Counted from the first letter of the stretch, positions 15,479 through 25,337 are shown. The stretch is 64,000 nucleotides of DNA from an uncultured Clostridia bacterium (GCA_947584595.1 CANPWP010000004.1:31994-95993), one strand, 5' to 3'. Program-made: numbers and translations. The notes: generated by a model from the sequence alone, not told the origin.

Positions 15479-17884
15479 TTATTTAAGGTATGTTAGGTTT
15501 GTTTTTCCAATTGCACCGTTGATACCTGTAAATCCTGAAGCACAGCATACATATACTCTCATATTTGATTTTCCAATTGATGGTACTGTAAGAGTTCCGT
15601 TGGTAACAGTTTTAACATCGCCTGTAACTGCATCAATATATTTTCCGTTTGGAATACCCTTAAATGTTGCACCGTTTGAAATTGTTACAAGTGCAAGACT
15701 GTCAACGCCTTCATCAGCGTTTGTATAACGGCGAATATAAGCCATATTGCCTGAAACATTTGAACTTGAAACTGAGTACTGACCCTTTTGTAAAGCCGGT
15801 ATAGCTCTTCTTATAGCATTGAGCTTCATTAAATGCTGTGATAAAGTGGAGTTTAAGGTCTTTTCGATTTGACCTGATGTATTTGTGTATTCACTGAAGT
15901 TAGTTGCAGTAACAGTACCTTCAAGATTATCGCCAAAATATGCACGGCCTGTTGTTGAGAGAGGTCCGTTAGTACCTTTATCAATTTTAACGCCTTTTTG
16001 GAACTCAATCTCTGAACCATAATACAAGCAAGGAATACCTCGGAATGTAAACATAAGGTCAAGGTTTTCCGCCCATGCCTGAGTACCGCCCTCATATCTG
16101 TTCTCAGTACCCGGACCGTAGTCATGTGAATCAACATATACTACATTCCATGTAGAATCGTTATAATACTTATCTCCTGATTTTGCTGCATTGAACGCAC
16201 CGGATGCACTTGCAAAATTCCAGTGCATTGGAAAGTCAATCACATTCATACCTGAATTCTGACTATAATCCGGTTCATGATAATTAATTCCGCTTAATAA
16301 TGCATTATCACTTGTCGGCTGTTCACTTGGATTATAATTGTCAATCCAATGGTCAAGGGTTAAATTCATATTCTCTCCGACTGCTTCCGGAGTATTAGTC
16401 CAATTCCATTTATTAATGTATGAATTGTCCGGCTCATCCCATGTATAGAAGCAGGCAGATTCACTTGCCATACCACGATACCAAGTTTCATTGGCTCTTG
16501 TGCATGCTTCACCAAACATATAGAAGCCGGGTCCGCCAACTTCATTAAGCTGGTCGTTAAACATAGTATTTAAAGACAAGCGGGACATATGCCTTAGTGT
16601 ATCTACACGGAAAGCGTCAACGCCTCTTTCGATATAACTGCTGTAAATTTCAACAAGTTTTTCGCCAACCTCAGGATTTTCCGTATTAAGGTCAACGCAG
16701 TCGCCGGCAATTTGAGAATACTGTGTTGCATAATCATCCCAATTGTAGCTTCTCCAATAATTATTGTGATAATAGTTATTTCTGTTATATTTATCTGAAT
16801 GAGAAATCCTGTCAGGCTGCTGCTTATCGTATGCAATACCTTTTACAAAACCGTTATAGTCACTGGCAGAATAATTATTGGCTGTAATATCCATATCTTT
16901 CATAATTCTAAGCCTTTGGTTATGCTGAGTACCGGCAGGCTGTGCATAATATTCTGCTGCTGATTTAAGTCCGTATTCGCTTAACAATCGCTCGTTAGGA
17001 ATCATAGATTTTTCAATATCTGCCAAATCCTGTACTGTATTATAAACTTTATCAAAAAGCGGCTCGAATGTAGCTTCACCGAAGTTGCCTGTATGCTGCC
17101 ATACAACGTCTTGTATAATTTTCATATCTTTTTCGTGTACCGCATCAATCAGGTCATCAAAAGTAAAGTCGGAGCTTTCGTAACGAACATCTACTGTAGA
17201 GAAGTCAAATGCATGATATCCGTGATAATCGTAACCTGAACCGTTTGTTACAACAGGAGTTATCCATATTGCAGAAAATCCCAAAGCTTTTATGTAGTCA
17301 AGCTTATCTGCAAGACCTTTAAAGTCACCTCTCCAAGCAGGGTCGCTGTCAGGGTTATTTGCATTTTTGTCATCCCAGCAATGTACATTGTTGCCTGTGT
17401 CGCCGTCATAAAAACGAGTAGTAATTACGAAGTAGATAGTCTCTTCACGCATATCAATACTGTCGACTGTGTCAGCTTCGTCTGGATTTGATTTATACCA
17501 TCTTCCCTTGTACCACCATTCATTTTGCTCATCTGTGGTGCGGGTAAGCTCTTTTGAAAGCTGATTGCCGTCTTTATCGGTAAAAATCATATTAATTTTT
17601 GTTATATTATTGAATGTATAGGTGTACCAATTTTCGCCTTTTAATGAATTGTCCTTTGTCATTGCTACACCGGGATATTTAGTTTGAATATTATTTGGCA
17701 GACTGTTCCAGTAGTAAATATAAGGAACTTTATTACCGTCACCTTTATAGTGAATCGTTAATGCAGTATTGCCTGCCTTTGTATCAGCTTCATCAGTATT
17801 CTGTGCGTTTACCGTCAGCATACCGGCGGTAATTATCATCAGGCATGAAAGGATAACAGCACAAAACCCTTTAAGTTTTATCAT
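15479..17884 (-). CDS. Secreted GH13 alpha-amylase with an N-terminal starch-binding module
   Basis: The 801-residue protein begins with a signal peptide (MIKLKGFCAVILSCLMIITA...TVNA). Residues from about 40 to 130 resemble a CBM26-type starch-binding module (VPYIYYWNSL, PGVAM, NWYTYTF, NMIFTDKDGNQ, WWYKGRWY). The GH13 barrel follows: YFVITTRFYDGD, IIQDVVWQHTGN (region I, Gln-His instead of Asn-His), VDAFRVDTLRHM with the nucleophile Asp, MFGEACTR with the acid/base Glu, and VDSHDYGPG with the third catalytic Asp. A beta-rich C-terminal domain ends the chain. No dockerin is present. Start ATG 17884 has AAAGGAGGAG ideally spaced. It lies 19 bp after a starch-binding dockerin gene and ends at a strong terminator. 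It should cut alpha-1,4 glucans outside the cell. Confidence 0.94.
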   Translation of the reverse strand: MIKLKGFCAVILSCLMIITAGMLTVNAQNTDEADTKAGNTALTIHYKGDGNKVPYIYYWNSLPNNIQTKYPGVAMTKDNSLKGENWYTYTFNNITKINMIFTDKDGNQLSKELTRTTDEQNEWWYKGRWYKSNPDEADTVDSIDMREETIYFVITTRFYDGDTGNNVHCWDDKNANNPDSDPAWRGDFKGLADKLDYIKALGFSAIWITPVVTNGSGYDYHGYHAFDFSTVDVRYESSDFTFDDLIDAVHEKDMKIIQDVVWQHTGNFGEATFEPLFDKVYNTVQDLADIEKSMIPNERLLSEYGLKSAAEYYAQPAGTQHNQRLRIMKDMDITANNYSASDYNGFVKGIAYDKQQPDRISHSDKYNRNNYYHNNYWRSYNWDDYATQYSQIAGDCVDLNTENPEVGEKLVEIYSSYIERGVDAFRVDTLRHMSRLSLNTMFNDQLNEVGGPGFYMFGEACTRANETWYRGMASESACFYTWDEPDNSYINKWNWTNTPEAVGENMNLTLDHWIDNYNPSEQPTSDNALLSGINYHEPDYSQNSGMNVIDFPMHWNFASASGAFNAAKSGDKYYNDSTWNVVYVDSHDYGPGTENRYEGGTQAWAENLDLMFTFRGIPCLYYGSEIEFQKGVKIDKGTNGPLSTTGRAYFGDNLEGTVTATNFSEYTNTSGQIEKTLNSTLSQHLMKLNAIRRAIPALQKGQYSVSSSNVSGNMAYIRRYTNADEGVDSLALVTISNGATFKGIPNGKYIDAVTGDVKTVTNGTLTVPSIGKSNMRVYVCCASGFTGINGAIGKTNLTYLK

Positions 17885-17903
17885 AATTACTCCTCCTTTA
17901 AAC

Positions 17904-19448
17904 CTAAGCCATATTTGCCAAAACAAGCTGAATTCTTGTTGCGTCTTTTACATTTACGTCACCGTCACAGTCATAATCTGCAAAAACGATCTGTTCATCA
18001 GTAAATGTTCTGTAATGTGCAAGATATAATTGAATTTCCGTTACATCTTTTATATTCACATCACCATCAAGGTCAACATCTCCTAAAGAATCCTGCGGAT
18101 ATGGATTTATTGGTCTTGTAGATGCACCGGTTAAACTTGTGTAAGTATAAGTTTTGCTTACAGTCTGGTTATCAGAGCCCTGAACATAAACCTGAACCGT
18201 ATATGTTCCGAATTTATCCGCAGTAAACTGATATGTTTTGTTTAAAGAGTAATAAGGTGTATTTCTAACGCCGTCAGGATCTGTAACTATATATTTATAA
18301 AACAAGAGTTTTGTTCCGGTGTTGCCGCCTCCCGCATTAACACTAACTGTAACTTTTGAATTATATTCAATTTCATCTTTATTGTATGGTGTAACACTTT
18401 TGATGATTGGTTTAACAACATTGCTGTCATCAGCAATAGAGAAGCTCATAGTTCTCTGATTCTGGTTGCCCGCTATATCCTTTACATCAACGGTTATTTC
18501 ATATTCTCCTGCAACGGTAGGAATCCAGACAACAGTATTTGCAGAACCGTATCTGCTTAAAATAATTGTCTGATTTGTTAAAGTATTTGTAACGGAATAT
18601 TGATAACTTACTTCTCCTGCCGTACTTTTAGCATTTGACGTAATTATAATATTTATACCTTTATACTGAGGACTTGCAGCATCTGTTGAAAAGCCTGAGA
18701 TTCTTATTGGATTTGTGTCAAAAACATCCCAAATATTAGTCTTGTTGTTATAAATTTTACCTGTTCCCGGATAAGTCATATCGCCGGTCTTGTTAGCGTC
18801 GCTTCCGCTGTTAAAGATGATATTGCCATAGTTTTTCGGAACATCATAACACCATACATCTTCGCCAAGATTTTCCATAAGTTCTCCCGGCCAAGCTTTG
18901 TTTTTGTCATTTTCACTATTCCACATATAGCAGTATACACTTGACCAGCCTGCGTCATTCTGGCAGTAAACAACATTATCACCTGTTACAGGAGGATCTG
19001 TTGAGGCAGGCTGTGTAGATACCTCAGGATTTGTAGGAACGGCAGGACCTGTATAATTTGACCATTTGTTTGTACTCGGGTCATAAATCTTACCTGTTGC
19101 GTCAGAGACTTTTAAGTCACCTGTTTGCAAATCACCGTTTCCGCCGCCGTTAAAAAGTAAATTGGGATACTTTGCGGGAACTTCATAATAATAAATATCT
19201 GTTGTTCCCTCAACAAGGTTCATTAATTTACCCGGCCAACCTGCATTGTCATTGTCATCGATCCAGTAGTAAACATAAACTTTGTCCCAATTTTTAGTAT
19301 TCTGTAAATAAACAAGATTTCCCCCCGCAGAGACTGGACCATCATCTGACGTAACTGCAATTACGGAAAATCCGCTTGCACAGAATGCCGATAATATAAG
19401 GACCACAACTAAAATTAAGCTGGTTAATCTGTGCATTGACTTAATCAT
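17904..19448 (-). CDS. Secreted starch-binding protein with two CBM26-like modules and a dockerin
   Basis: The 514-residue protein has a signal peptide (about 1-32). It has two related modules of roughly 95 residues each: LVYLQNTKNWDKVYVYYW with AGWPGKLM, and VVYCQNDAGWSSVYCYMW with KAWPGELM. Both carry the NWxxVYxYxW and WPGxxM patterns of CBM25/26-like starch binders. A Ser/Thr/Pro linker separates them, and Ig-like segments follow (about 240-450). The C-terminus is a type I dockerin with two calcium loops, DVDLDGDVNIKDVTEIQLYL and DYDCDGDVNVKDATRIQLVL. There is no catalytic domain. It probably docks on a cohesin scaffold to hold starch for the amylase encoded just downstream, as in the R. 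bromii amylosome (inference). The start ATG 19448 follows AGGAGG. Confidence 0.92.
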   Translation of the reverse strand: MIKSMHRLTSLILVVVLILSAFCASGFSVIAVTSDDGPVSAGGNLVYLQNTKNWDKVYVYYWIDDNDNAGWPGKLMNLVEGTTDIYYYEVPAKYPNLLFNGGGNGDLQTGDLKVSDATGKIYDPSTNKWSNYTGPAVPTNPEVSTQPASTDPPVTGDNVVYCQNDAGWSSVYCYMWNSENDKNKAWPGELMENLGEDVWCYDVPKNYGNIIFNSGSDANKTGDMTYPGTGKIYNNKTNIWDVFDTNPIRISGFSTDAASPQYKGINIIITSNAKSTAGEVSYQYSVTNTLTNQTIILSRYGSANTVVWIPTVAGEYEITVDVKDIAGNQNQRTMSFSIADDSNVVKPIIKSVTPYNKDEIEYNSKVTVSVNAGGGNTGTKLLFYKYIVTDPDGVRNTPYYSLNKTYQFTADKFGTYTVQVYVQGSDNQTVSKTYTYTSLTGASTRPINPYPQDSLGDVDLDGDVNIKDVTEIQLYLAHYRTFTDEQIVFADYDCDGDVNVKDATRIQLVLANMA

Positions 19449-19761
19449 TTTGTTTCCTCCTAAACTTCTAAATAATTAATACTAAACACTTATTAAAAGC
19501 GATATAATATTTTAAAGCATATTTTGCCTATTCCACAGATAGTATATTATACCTGAAACAAGTCTTTTTTTAATTGATATTTAGTATATATTGAACAAGA
19601 ACGTACCTTATCCTATAAACCAAATCATAATAATTATAAATGTTCAATAATGCTTTATAATGTTTTATAAGAATTTTAATAAAAACATATCCGCCAAATT
19701 TTTTAAATTCTTTTTAGCAATTTGTACTAAACTAAGGTTACACAAATTATTTGTGATGCAA
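19449..19761. other. Intergenic region upstream of the starch operon
   Basis: About 310 AT-rich bases without a supported ORF. It should contain the starch operon promoter (minus strand); GGTATAATATACT on that strand near 19540 is a possible -10 region. No clear catabolite-response element was seen. Confidence 0.5.
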
Positions 19762-19793
19762 AAATAAAACGACACACAAAATTTGTATGCCGT
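19762..19793 (-). terminator. Terminator after rarA
   Basis: On the minus strand ACGGCATAC pairs with GTGTGTCGT (two G-U pairs) around AAATTTT, followed by TTTATTTTTG. It begins 6 bp after the rarA stop. Confidence 0.8.
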
Positions 19794-19799
19794 CTTACA

Positions 19800-21065
19800 C
19801 TATTTATTCTTTATTTTATCCCAATAGCTTTTAAAGCTTTGTTCGTTTTTGTTATCTCCGTATTCATAATATTTTGTATTTTTTAATTCATCGGGCAAAT
19901 ATTGCTGATAAATATAATGATTCTCATAATTATGAGGATAAAGATAAAACTGTCCCTTGTTTTTATTATCTTCACCGTCAAAATGCTTGTTCTGCAATTG
20001 TCTGGGAATTGCTCCTGCCTTACCTGCGGCGACATCCGCCATGGCTTTGTCTATTGCATTGATTCCTGAAATGGATTTCGGTGCGTTACATACCATTATA
20101 ACTGCGTCAGCAAGAGGAATTCTGGCTTCGGGAAGTCCAACCTGCATTGCAATATCAACACAGGATTTTACAATCGGCAAAAGCTGAGGATAAGCAAGCC
20201 CCACATCTTCACAGGCACATACCATAAGCCTCCTGCAAGCGCCTATTAAGTCGCCTGCCGTTAAAAGTCTTGCAAGATAATGCACTGCCGCATCAGAGTC
20301 TGAACCACGCATACTTTTCTGATAAGCAGATAAAATATCGTAATGCTCGTCCCCGTTTTTATCATATTTAAATGCAGTTTTTTCAGTAAGCTGAAGAACT
20401 GTCTCAAGGGTAATTTCCCTTTTTCCGTTATTTTCGTCCGCAGAAAGAAATGCAAGCTCTAATGTATTAAGAGATTTTCTTACGTCTCCTCCGCAGGATA
20501 GAGCAATCCTCTCAACACATTCATCGCTTATTTCAATTTCAATTCTTTGCTCTTCTGATAAAAATTTTACACCCCTTAATACTGCACGCTTAATTTCCGA
20601 AACGGAAACAGGTTTAAATTCAAAAACCGTACTTCGGCTTAAAATTGCATTGTACACATAAAAATATGGATTTTCGGTCGTTGAGGCAATAAGAGTTATT
20701 CTTCCGTTTTCAATATATTCAAGCAATGTCTGCTGCTGTTTTTTATTAAAATACTGAATTTCATCAAGATAAAGGAGTATTCCGTTTAAGCCTGCAAAAG
20801 TATCAAGCTGTGAAAATACTTCTTTTAAATCAGCGGTCGAGGCAGTAGTACCGTTTAGCTTTTTGAGGGTTTTATTTGTTTTTTGAGCAATATAAGAGGC
20901 AAGGGTTGTTTTGCCTACTCCCGACGGTCCGTAAAAAATAAGGTTTGGAATTTCTCCGCCCTCAATAATTTTTCTTAACGCCTTGCCCTGACCTATAAGA
21001 TGTTCCTGCCCCACGACGTCGTCAAGGCTTTTAGGTCTTATCCTGTCTGCTAAAGGAGATGTCAT
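19800..21065 (-). CDS. rarA: Replication-associated recombination protein A (AAA+ ATPase)
   Basis: RarA (MgsA) is a clamp-loader-like ATPase that acts at stalled replication forks. The 421-residue sequence shows PLADRIRPKSLDDVVGQEHL, the Walker A motif FYGPSGVGKTTLAS, Walker B LLYLDEIQYFNKKQQ (DEIQ, typical of the family), sensor STTENPYF, and arginine-finger region SRSTVFEF. The C-terminal tetramerisation domain follows with DSDAAVHYLARLL, RRLMVCACEDVGLAYP and NKHFDGED. Length is normal. ATG 21065 follows GAAAGAGGTGAAATT. It is 72 bp after glyA, with a terminator in between, so it may have its own promoter. Confidence 0.96.
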   Translation of the reverse strand: MTSPLADRIRPKSLDDVVGQEHLIGQGKALRKIIEGGEIPNLIFYGPSGVGKTTLASYIAQKTNKTLKKLNGTTASTADLKEVFSQLDTFAGLNGILLYLDEIQYFNKKQQQTLLEYIENGRITLIASTTENPYFYVYNAILSRSTVFEFKPVSVSEIKRAVLRGVKFLSEEQRIEIEISDECVERIALSCGGDVRKSLNTLELAFLSADENNGKREITLETVLQLTEKTAFKYDKNGDEHYDILSAYQKSMRGSDSDAAVHYLARLLTAGDLIGACRRLMVCACEDVGLAYPQLLPIVKSCVDIAMQVGLPEARIPLADAVIMVCNAPKSISGINAIDKAMADVAAGKAGAIPRQLQNKHFDGEDNKNKGQFYLYPHNYENHYIYQQYLPDELKNTKYYEYGDNKNEQSFKSYWDKIKNK

Positions 21066-21099
21066 AATTTCACCTCTTTCAAATTTTAAATAAAATTAA

Positions 21100-21117
21100 G
21101 GCAGGAAAGCTCCCGCC
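21100..21117 (-). terminator. Terminator after glyA
   Basis: On the minus strand GGCGGGA pairs with TCCTGCC (one G-U) around GCTT, followed by TTAATTTTATTT. Confidence 0.75.
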
Positions 21118-21137
21118 CCAATTTTTTAATATTTTTA

Positions 21138-22388
21138 TTATTCATATAAAGGATATTTAGCACAAAGTTCTTCAACACCTGCTCTTACCTTATCGGCAGA
21201 GTTTTCGTAATCGTTGAGAACAAGAGTAATAAACTCGGCAATCTTGTCCATATCTTCTGTGTTAAGACCTCTTGTTGTAACGGCAGGAGTACCGATACGG
21301 ATACCGCTTGTAACAAACGGACTTCTTGGTTCGTTTGGAATTGTGTTTTTATTTACTGTAATGTAGCACTCGTCAAGTCTTGCTTCAAGTTCTTTTCCTG
21401 TTACCTCTGTATCACGAAGATCCATAAGCATAACGTGATTGTCTGTACCGCCGGAAACAAGCTTGTTTCCTCTTTTGAGAAGTCCGTTTGCAAGAGCCTG
21501 TGCATTTGCAACAACATTTTTTCCGTATTCTTTAAATTCAGGTTTTAATGCTTCTCCCAAGCAAACTGCTTTAGCCGCAATCGTATGCATAAGCGGACCG
21601 CCCTGTGTTCCGGGGAAAATAGCTTTGTCGATCTGTTTAGCAAATTCTTCTCTGCAAAGAATCATACCGCCTCTCGGACCTCTTAAAGTTTTATGAGTTG
21701 TAGTTGTAACAAACTCTGCATACGGTACAGGGCTTGGATGAACGCCTGCCGCAACAAGGCCTGCAATATGCGCCATATCTACCATTAAGTAAGCACCGCA
21801 GGCATCTGCAATTTCTCTGAATTTAGCAAAGTCAATTATTCTTGGATAAGCGCTTGCACCGCAAACAATCATTTTCGGTTTGCACTCAAGAGCCTGCTCC
21901 ATAACCTTATTATAATCAATAACGTGAGTTTCTGGATCAACACCGTAAGAAACAAACTTAAAATATTTTCCTGAAATATTAACAGGCGAGCCGTGTGTAA
22001 GATGACCGCCCTCTGACAAATTCATACCCATAACCGTATCACCGGGTTCTAACATTGCAAAATAAACTGCCGTGTTAGCCTGTGCACCTGAATGCGGCTG
22101 AACGTTTGCATGCTCTGCGCCGAAAAGCTCGCAGGCACGCTGTCTTGCAATTTCTTCTACAACGTCAACGCACTGACAGCCTCCGTAATATCTTTTTCCG
22201 GGATAACCCTCTGCATATTTATTTGTAAGAAGACTTCCTATTGCCGCCATAACAGCAGGTGTTACAATGTTTTCGCTTGCAATAAGCTCAAGATTTCTTC
22301 TCTGTCTTCTGAGCTCCTGCTCCATAGCTTCTCCCACAGCAGGGTCATAGCCTTTTAAAAAATCAATACTTGGTAATTTGTTACTCAT
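21138..22388 (-). CDS. glyA: Serine hydroxymethyltransferase
   Basis: This PLP enzyme interconverts serine and glycine, charging tetrahydrofolate with a one-carbon unit. The 416-residue protein has the N-terminal [31 protein letters not shown], the HSGAQAN segment, and the PLP-lysine motif [14 protein letters not shown]. The C-terminus has [13 protein letters not shown]. All are standard and the length is normal. It starts at ATG 22388 with AAGGAGAAAAATT upstream, 33 bp after the dusB stop, and is followed by a terminator. It is a housekeeping gene with nothing unusual. Confidence 0.98.
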   Translation of the reverse strand: MSNKLPSIDFLKGYDPAVGEAMEQELRRQRRNLELIASENIVTPAVMAAIGSLLTNKYAEGYPGKRYYGGCQCVDVVEEIARQRACELFGAEHANVQPHSGAQANTAVYFAMLEPGDTVMGMNLSEGGHLTHGSPVNISGKYFKFVSYGVDPETHVIDYNKVMEQALECKPKMIVCGASAYPRIIDFAKFREIADACGAYLMVDMAHIAGLVAAGVHPSPVPYAEFVTTTTHKTLRGPRGGMILCREEFAKQIDKAIFPGTQGGPLMHTIAAKAVCLGEALKPEFKEYGKNVVANAQALANGLLKRGNKLVSGGTDNHVMLMDLRDTEVTGKELEARLDECYITVNKNTIPNEPRSPFVTSGIRIGTPAVTTRGLNTEDMDKIAEFITLVLNDYENSADKVRAGVEELCAKYPLYE

Positions 22389-22421
22389 AATTTTTCTCCT
22401 TATTATCCTTTATTTTAATAT

Positions 22422-23396
22422 TTAAATTAATTTCATCTGATATTCTTTAACCTCTTTTGAAAGGTCATAAACGTCTTGCAGGGTTTTGACTTCACCTGAT
22501 TTTTTTCTGAACGACGCCGCATTCTTCATACCTTTTAAATAATATGCAATATGCTTTCGTGACTGTAAAATTCCCATATGTTCGCCTTTATATTCACATA
22601 TTTTTTCAACGTGTTCGGCCATCACTTTAAGCCTTTCATCAAGGCTTGGCAATGGCAGTAAAACGCCTTCGTTTAAAAAAGAATTTATCCTTTTAAATAT
22701 CCACGGGTTTCCCAAAGAAGCTCTGCCTACCATTAATAAATCACATTCTGTATATTTAAGTATTCTTTCTGCATCTTCGGGAGATTTTACATCTCCGTTT
22801 GCAATAACGGGAATACTCAGTGTCTTTTTAACGCTTTTAATTAAATCATAATCAACAGGCGGAGTGTAATACTGTTTTCTTGTTCTTCCGTGAACAGTCA
22901 ATGCGGATGCACCGTTTTGCTCACAGATTTTTGCAATCTCAACTGCATTTACGCTGTTTTCGTCCCAGCCCTTTCTTATTTTAACAGTTATGGGTACATC
23001 AACTGCTCTTTTAACCTCTTTAACGATTTCACCGCAGAGTCTTGGATTTTTCATCAAAGCCGCTCCGCCCCCGTTATTGCAGATTTTAGGAGCAGGACAT
23101 CCCATATTTATATCAATAATATCGGGGGAAAACTGCATTGCAAACTCTGCCGCCTCAGCCATAACTTTAGGGCTGTCGCCGAATATCTGTACTCCGCAGG
23201 GGCGTTCCGCTTGAAAAAGTACCATAAGCTCAGCACTTTTTTTGCTTTTGTAGGAAATTCCCTTAGCGCTTACCATTTCACTTACAGCATATGCAGCTCC
23301 GAAAGATGTACAAAGCTCTCGGAATGCTCTGTCTGAAATGCCTGCCATAGGGGCTAAAACTGCCTTACCCTTTATTTGAACATTCCCAATATTCAT
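22422..23396 (-). CDS. dusB: tRNA-dihydrouridine synthase, DusB type
   Basis: Dus enzymes use FMN and NADPH to reduce uridines in tRNA D-loops. The 324-residue protein shows VLAPMAGISDRAFRELC (FMN barrel start), the signature DINMGCPAPKI with the catalytic Cys nearby (CGEIV and NMGCP), VKIRKGWDENS, VHGRTRKQYYTPP, and IANGDVKSPEDAE. The helical C-terminal RNA-binding domain is present, with YKGEHMGILQSRKHIAYYLKG typical of DusB. Its ribosome binding site is weak (GGAT). It is 15 bp after a small membrane-protein gene and 33 bp before glyA. Confidence 0.95.
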   Translation of the reverse strand: MNIGNVQIKGKAVLAPMAGISDRAFRELCTSFGAAYAVSEMVSAKGISYKSKKSAELMVLFQAERPCGVQIFGDSPKVMAEAAEFAMQFSPDIIDINMGCPAPKICNNGGGAALMKNPRLCGEIVKEVKRAVDVPITVKIRKGWDENSVNAVEIAKICEQNGASALTVHGRTRKQYYTPPVDYDLIKSVKKTLSIPVIANGDVKSPEDAERILKYTECDLLMVGRASLGNPWIFKRINSFLNEGVLLPLPSLDERLKVMAEHVEKICEYKGEHMGILQSRKHIAYYLKGMKNAASFRKKSGEVKTLQDVYDLSKEVKEYQMKLI

Positions 23397-23411
23397 TTAT
23401 AATTTGTATCC

Positions 23412-23960
23412 TTATCTTCTTTTTCTTCTTGACTGTTTTTTACCCGACGCCTTAATTGAAATAAATACAATTAACAAAACAAGAATTCCTGCCGCCACAC
23501 AAGACCATGAAACATAACCGTATGTTAAATCATCTTTATTAACAATCTTTTTCTCTGTTGTGGGAGCAACGGTAGGAAGTGTTTTTGTTTGAATTGTCTC
23601 ACTTTGATTATTTTCCTGTTCATTTTCCTGAACCTGCACCTGAGTTTCTTCAGCTTCGGGCTGTTGTTCTTCGGTCGTTTCTTCAACATAATTATCTGTA
23701 TTATCTGTTTCCGGTTCAACCTGCTCAGACTCTTCCGTAGGGGTTTCGGTTTGTTCTTCGGCAGGATTTTCTGTGGCTTCGGGTACAACATCTGTTTCAG
23801 GCTCAGGAGTTGTTTCTTGCTGAACTTCCTCCTGACTTTCAACCTGTGAGTCAATATCCGGCTGACCACCTACTGCATTTGCGCAAAATACAGAAACAAT
23901 TAACATACAAACCATAAGCATAAACAATGTTAAATTTTTTAAAACTGTTTTATACTTCAT
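23412..23960 (-). CDS. Small exported membrane-anchored protein with Glu/Thr/Gln-rich spacer
   Basis: I do not recognise a family. From ATG 23960 the 182-residue protein has an N-terminal hydrophobic signal (TLFMLMVCMLIVSVFCANA), then about 100 residues almost entirely of Glu, Gln, Thr, Pro and Val, and a C-terminal membrane helix (WSCVAAGILVLLIVFISIKA). It ends in the basic tail SGKKQSRRKRR. The layout (export signal, disordered acidic stalk, helix, positive cytoplasmic tail) resembles a surface stalk or wall-spanning anchor without a sorting motif. A TTG at 23972 is an alternative start. It sits between spoIIP and dusB on the same strand; a sporulation role is possible but unsupported. Confidence 0.75.
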   Translation of the reverse strand: MKYKTVLKNLTLFMLMVCMLIVSVFCANAVGGQPDIDSQVESQEEVQQETTPEPETDVVPEATENPAEEQTETPTEESEQVEPETDNTDNYVEETTEEQQPEAEETQVQVQENEQENNQSETIQTKTLPTVAPTTEKKIVNKDDLTYGYVSWSCVAAGILVLLIVFISIKASGKKQSRRKRR

Positions 23961-24016
23961 TTTTAACCCCAAACTTTTTAAACAACAATAATCTATAATA
24001 TTATAACAAAATCAAT

Positions 24017-25114
24017 TCAGCTTTGCAATACCTTAGCAAGAGACTGACCAAACAATTTTCCCGAATAAATTGCCTCGTCTAAGGTGTTTGCATCTGTGCC
24101 GAATTCAACTAAAAGAGAACCGGTATTTACATCCATATTATAATTAAAATATCCGAAATCAAGCGGTCTTGTCATACCCGGGAACATTGTTTCAGTTTTC
24201 TGTTGAAGTCTGAGAGCAAATCTCAGATTATAATTCCACTCAGGCAAATCAAGCGTTCCGTCATCGTAGCCGGACATTATCATAATCTGTGCTCCCTTTT
24301 TTCCGTTATATGTAAATGTAGGTTTAGTTTTGTTTGTATCTGTTCCCAAAGAATCTCTGTGGATATCAAGTACCACCTTTATTTTAGGATAGTTTTCTAT
24401 ATAAGAATAAATTGTGTCAAGACTTCTGTCATAACTTCCGTTATAGCTGGGGTAATCGTGAATTGTTTTATCGTGAATAACTCCGATTCCGTTTTCTTTA
24501 AGAGACTGTTCAATTGCATCTCCAACCTGAGTTACATTAAAAAGATTATTGGTAGTTCTGGGATAAAAGCTCTCATAAAAAATACCTTCATCAGCGTCAA
24601 GATAGCTTTCACAGGTATGAGTGTGCATAATAAGCACCTGAACCTCATCCGTATCTTCCATTTCAAAACCTAACGGAGCACTAAGCATTTCTCCGATATT
24701 TAAATTATAGTCCGTTTTATTTTGTACATAAAAATTTTCATATTTTGTACCGTAGCCTGTAAGGTTTTTCTCAGTTACTATGTATTGTTCTTCTCCTTCA
24801 TGAGAAGCGTATGTATTGTAATAATCATCCCAATCACGCTCCTCTGTTTCTTCTTGAGTTTCAGCAACTGTTTCATTTTCTTTTTCTTCTGTTGGTTTTG
24901 TATCGGATTCGCTCTCCTTAGTTTCCTCTGTTTCATCTTCGGGAACACCGACAGTTCCGTCAGAAAGTGTAAATGCAGCGGCAGTTAACACCGCAGTTTC
25001 GGCATTTGTAAAGCACTGTGGAAATCTTGTGAAAATGCATAATGCAGCAACAAGCACTATTATAAAACCGCAGACGCCTCTTATTCCCAAAAGAAATTTT
25101 CCTTTTCTTTTCAC
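24017..25114 (-). CDS. spoIIP: Stage II sporulation protein P
   Basis: SpoIIP is an amidase/endopeptidase that thins septal peptidoglycan with SpoIID and SpoIIM during engulfment of the forespore. The 365-residue protein has one N-terminal membrane anchor (GVCGFIIVLVAALCIFTRF), an acidic linker (about 60-95), and the SpoIIP domain. The zinc-amidase motifs are there: VLIMHTHTCESY, VGDAIEQSLKENGIGVIHD, VVLDIHRDSLG, and the C-terminal SLLVEFGTDANTLDEA with the catalytic Glu. The start is GTG 25114 behind GGGTGATAAA. Together with gpr and the GerA-type gene it indicates a spore former. Motifs are clear and the call is firm. Confidence 0.95.
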   Translation of the reverse strand: MKRKGKFLLGIRGVCGFIIVLVAALCIFTRFPQCFTNAETAVLTAAAFTLSDGTVGVPEDETEETKESESDTKPTEEKENETVAETQEETEERDWDDYYNTYASHEGEEQYIVTEKNLTGYGTKYENFYVQNKTDYNLNIGEMLSAPLGFEMEDTDEVQVLIMHTHTCESYLDADEGIFYESFYPRTTNNLFNVTQVGDAIEQSLKENGIGVIHDKTIHDYPSYNGSYDRSLDTIYSYIENYPKIKVVLDIHRDSLGTDTNKTKPTFTYNGKKGAQIMIMSGYDDGTLDLPEWNYNLRFALRLQQKTETMFPGMTRPLDFGYFNYNMDVNTGSLLVEFGTDANTLDEAIYSGKLFGQSLAKVLQS

Positions 25115-25267
25115 TTTATCACCCGCTTTATACTAATATCATTAAAAAACAAAATAATTTATAATATTAGTACTAATACTTCTTCTAAAATTATATGTAA
25201 AAATACAGACTTTTAGAATTACAAAGTTAAACATAAAAAAGCAGCCGGGGCTGCACATATCCGAGAG

Positions 25268-25333
25268 GACAGCACCATATAAAAACAATAAAAACATTCT
25301 TTTATGCCCGACTGTTTCCGAGCAGTTTTCTGT
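25268..25333 (+). repeat. Dispersed hairpin repeat, copy 3
   Basis: GACAGCACCATATAAAAACA and CTTTTATGCCCGACTGTTTC match copies at 10240-10290 (inverted) and 15369-15413. Just upstream, 25246-25260, is the GC-rich palindrome GCAGCCGGGGCTGC. It lies in the roughly 280-bp gap between spoIIP and the protease gene, which holds no supported ORF. Confidence 0.75.
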
Positions 25334-25337
25334 AAAA

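Noticed and set aside
24203..24673. 156-residue plus-strand open frame inside spoIIP
   Set aside because: It lies wholly within the well-supported spoIIP gene on the other strand, is Cys/Ile/Phe-rich without motifs, and has no ribosome binding site.
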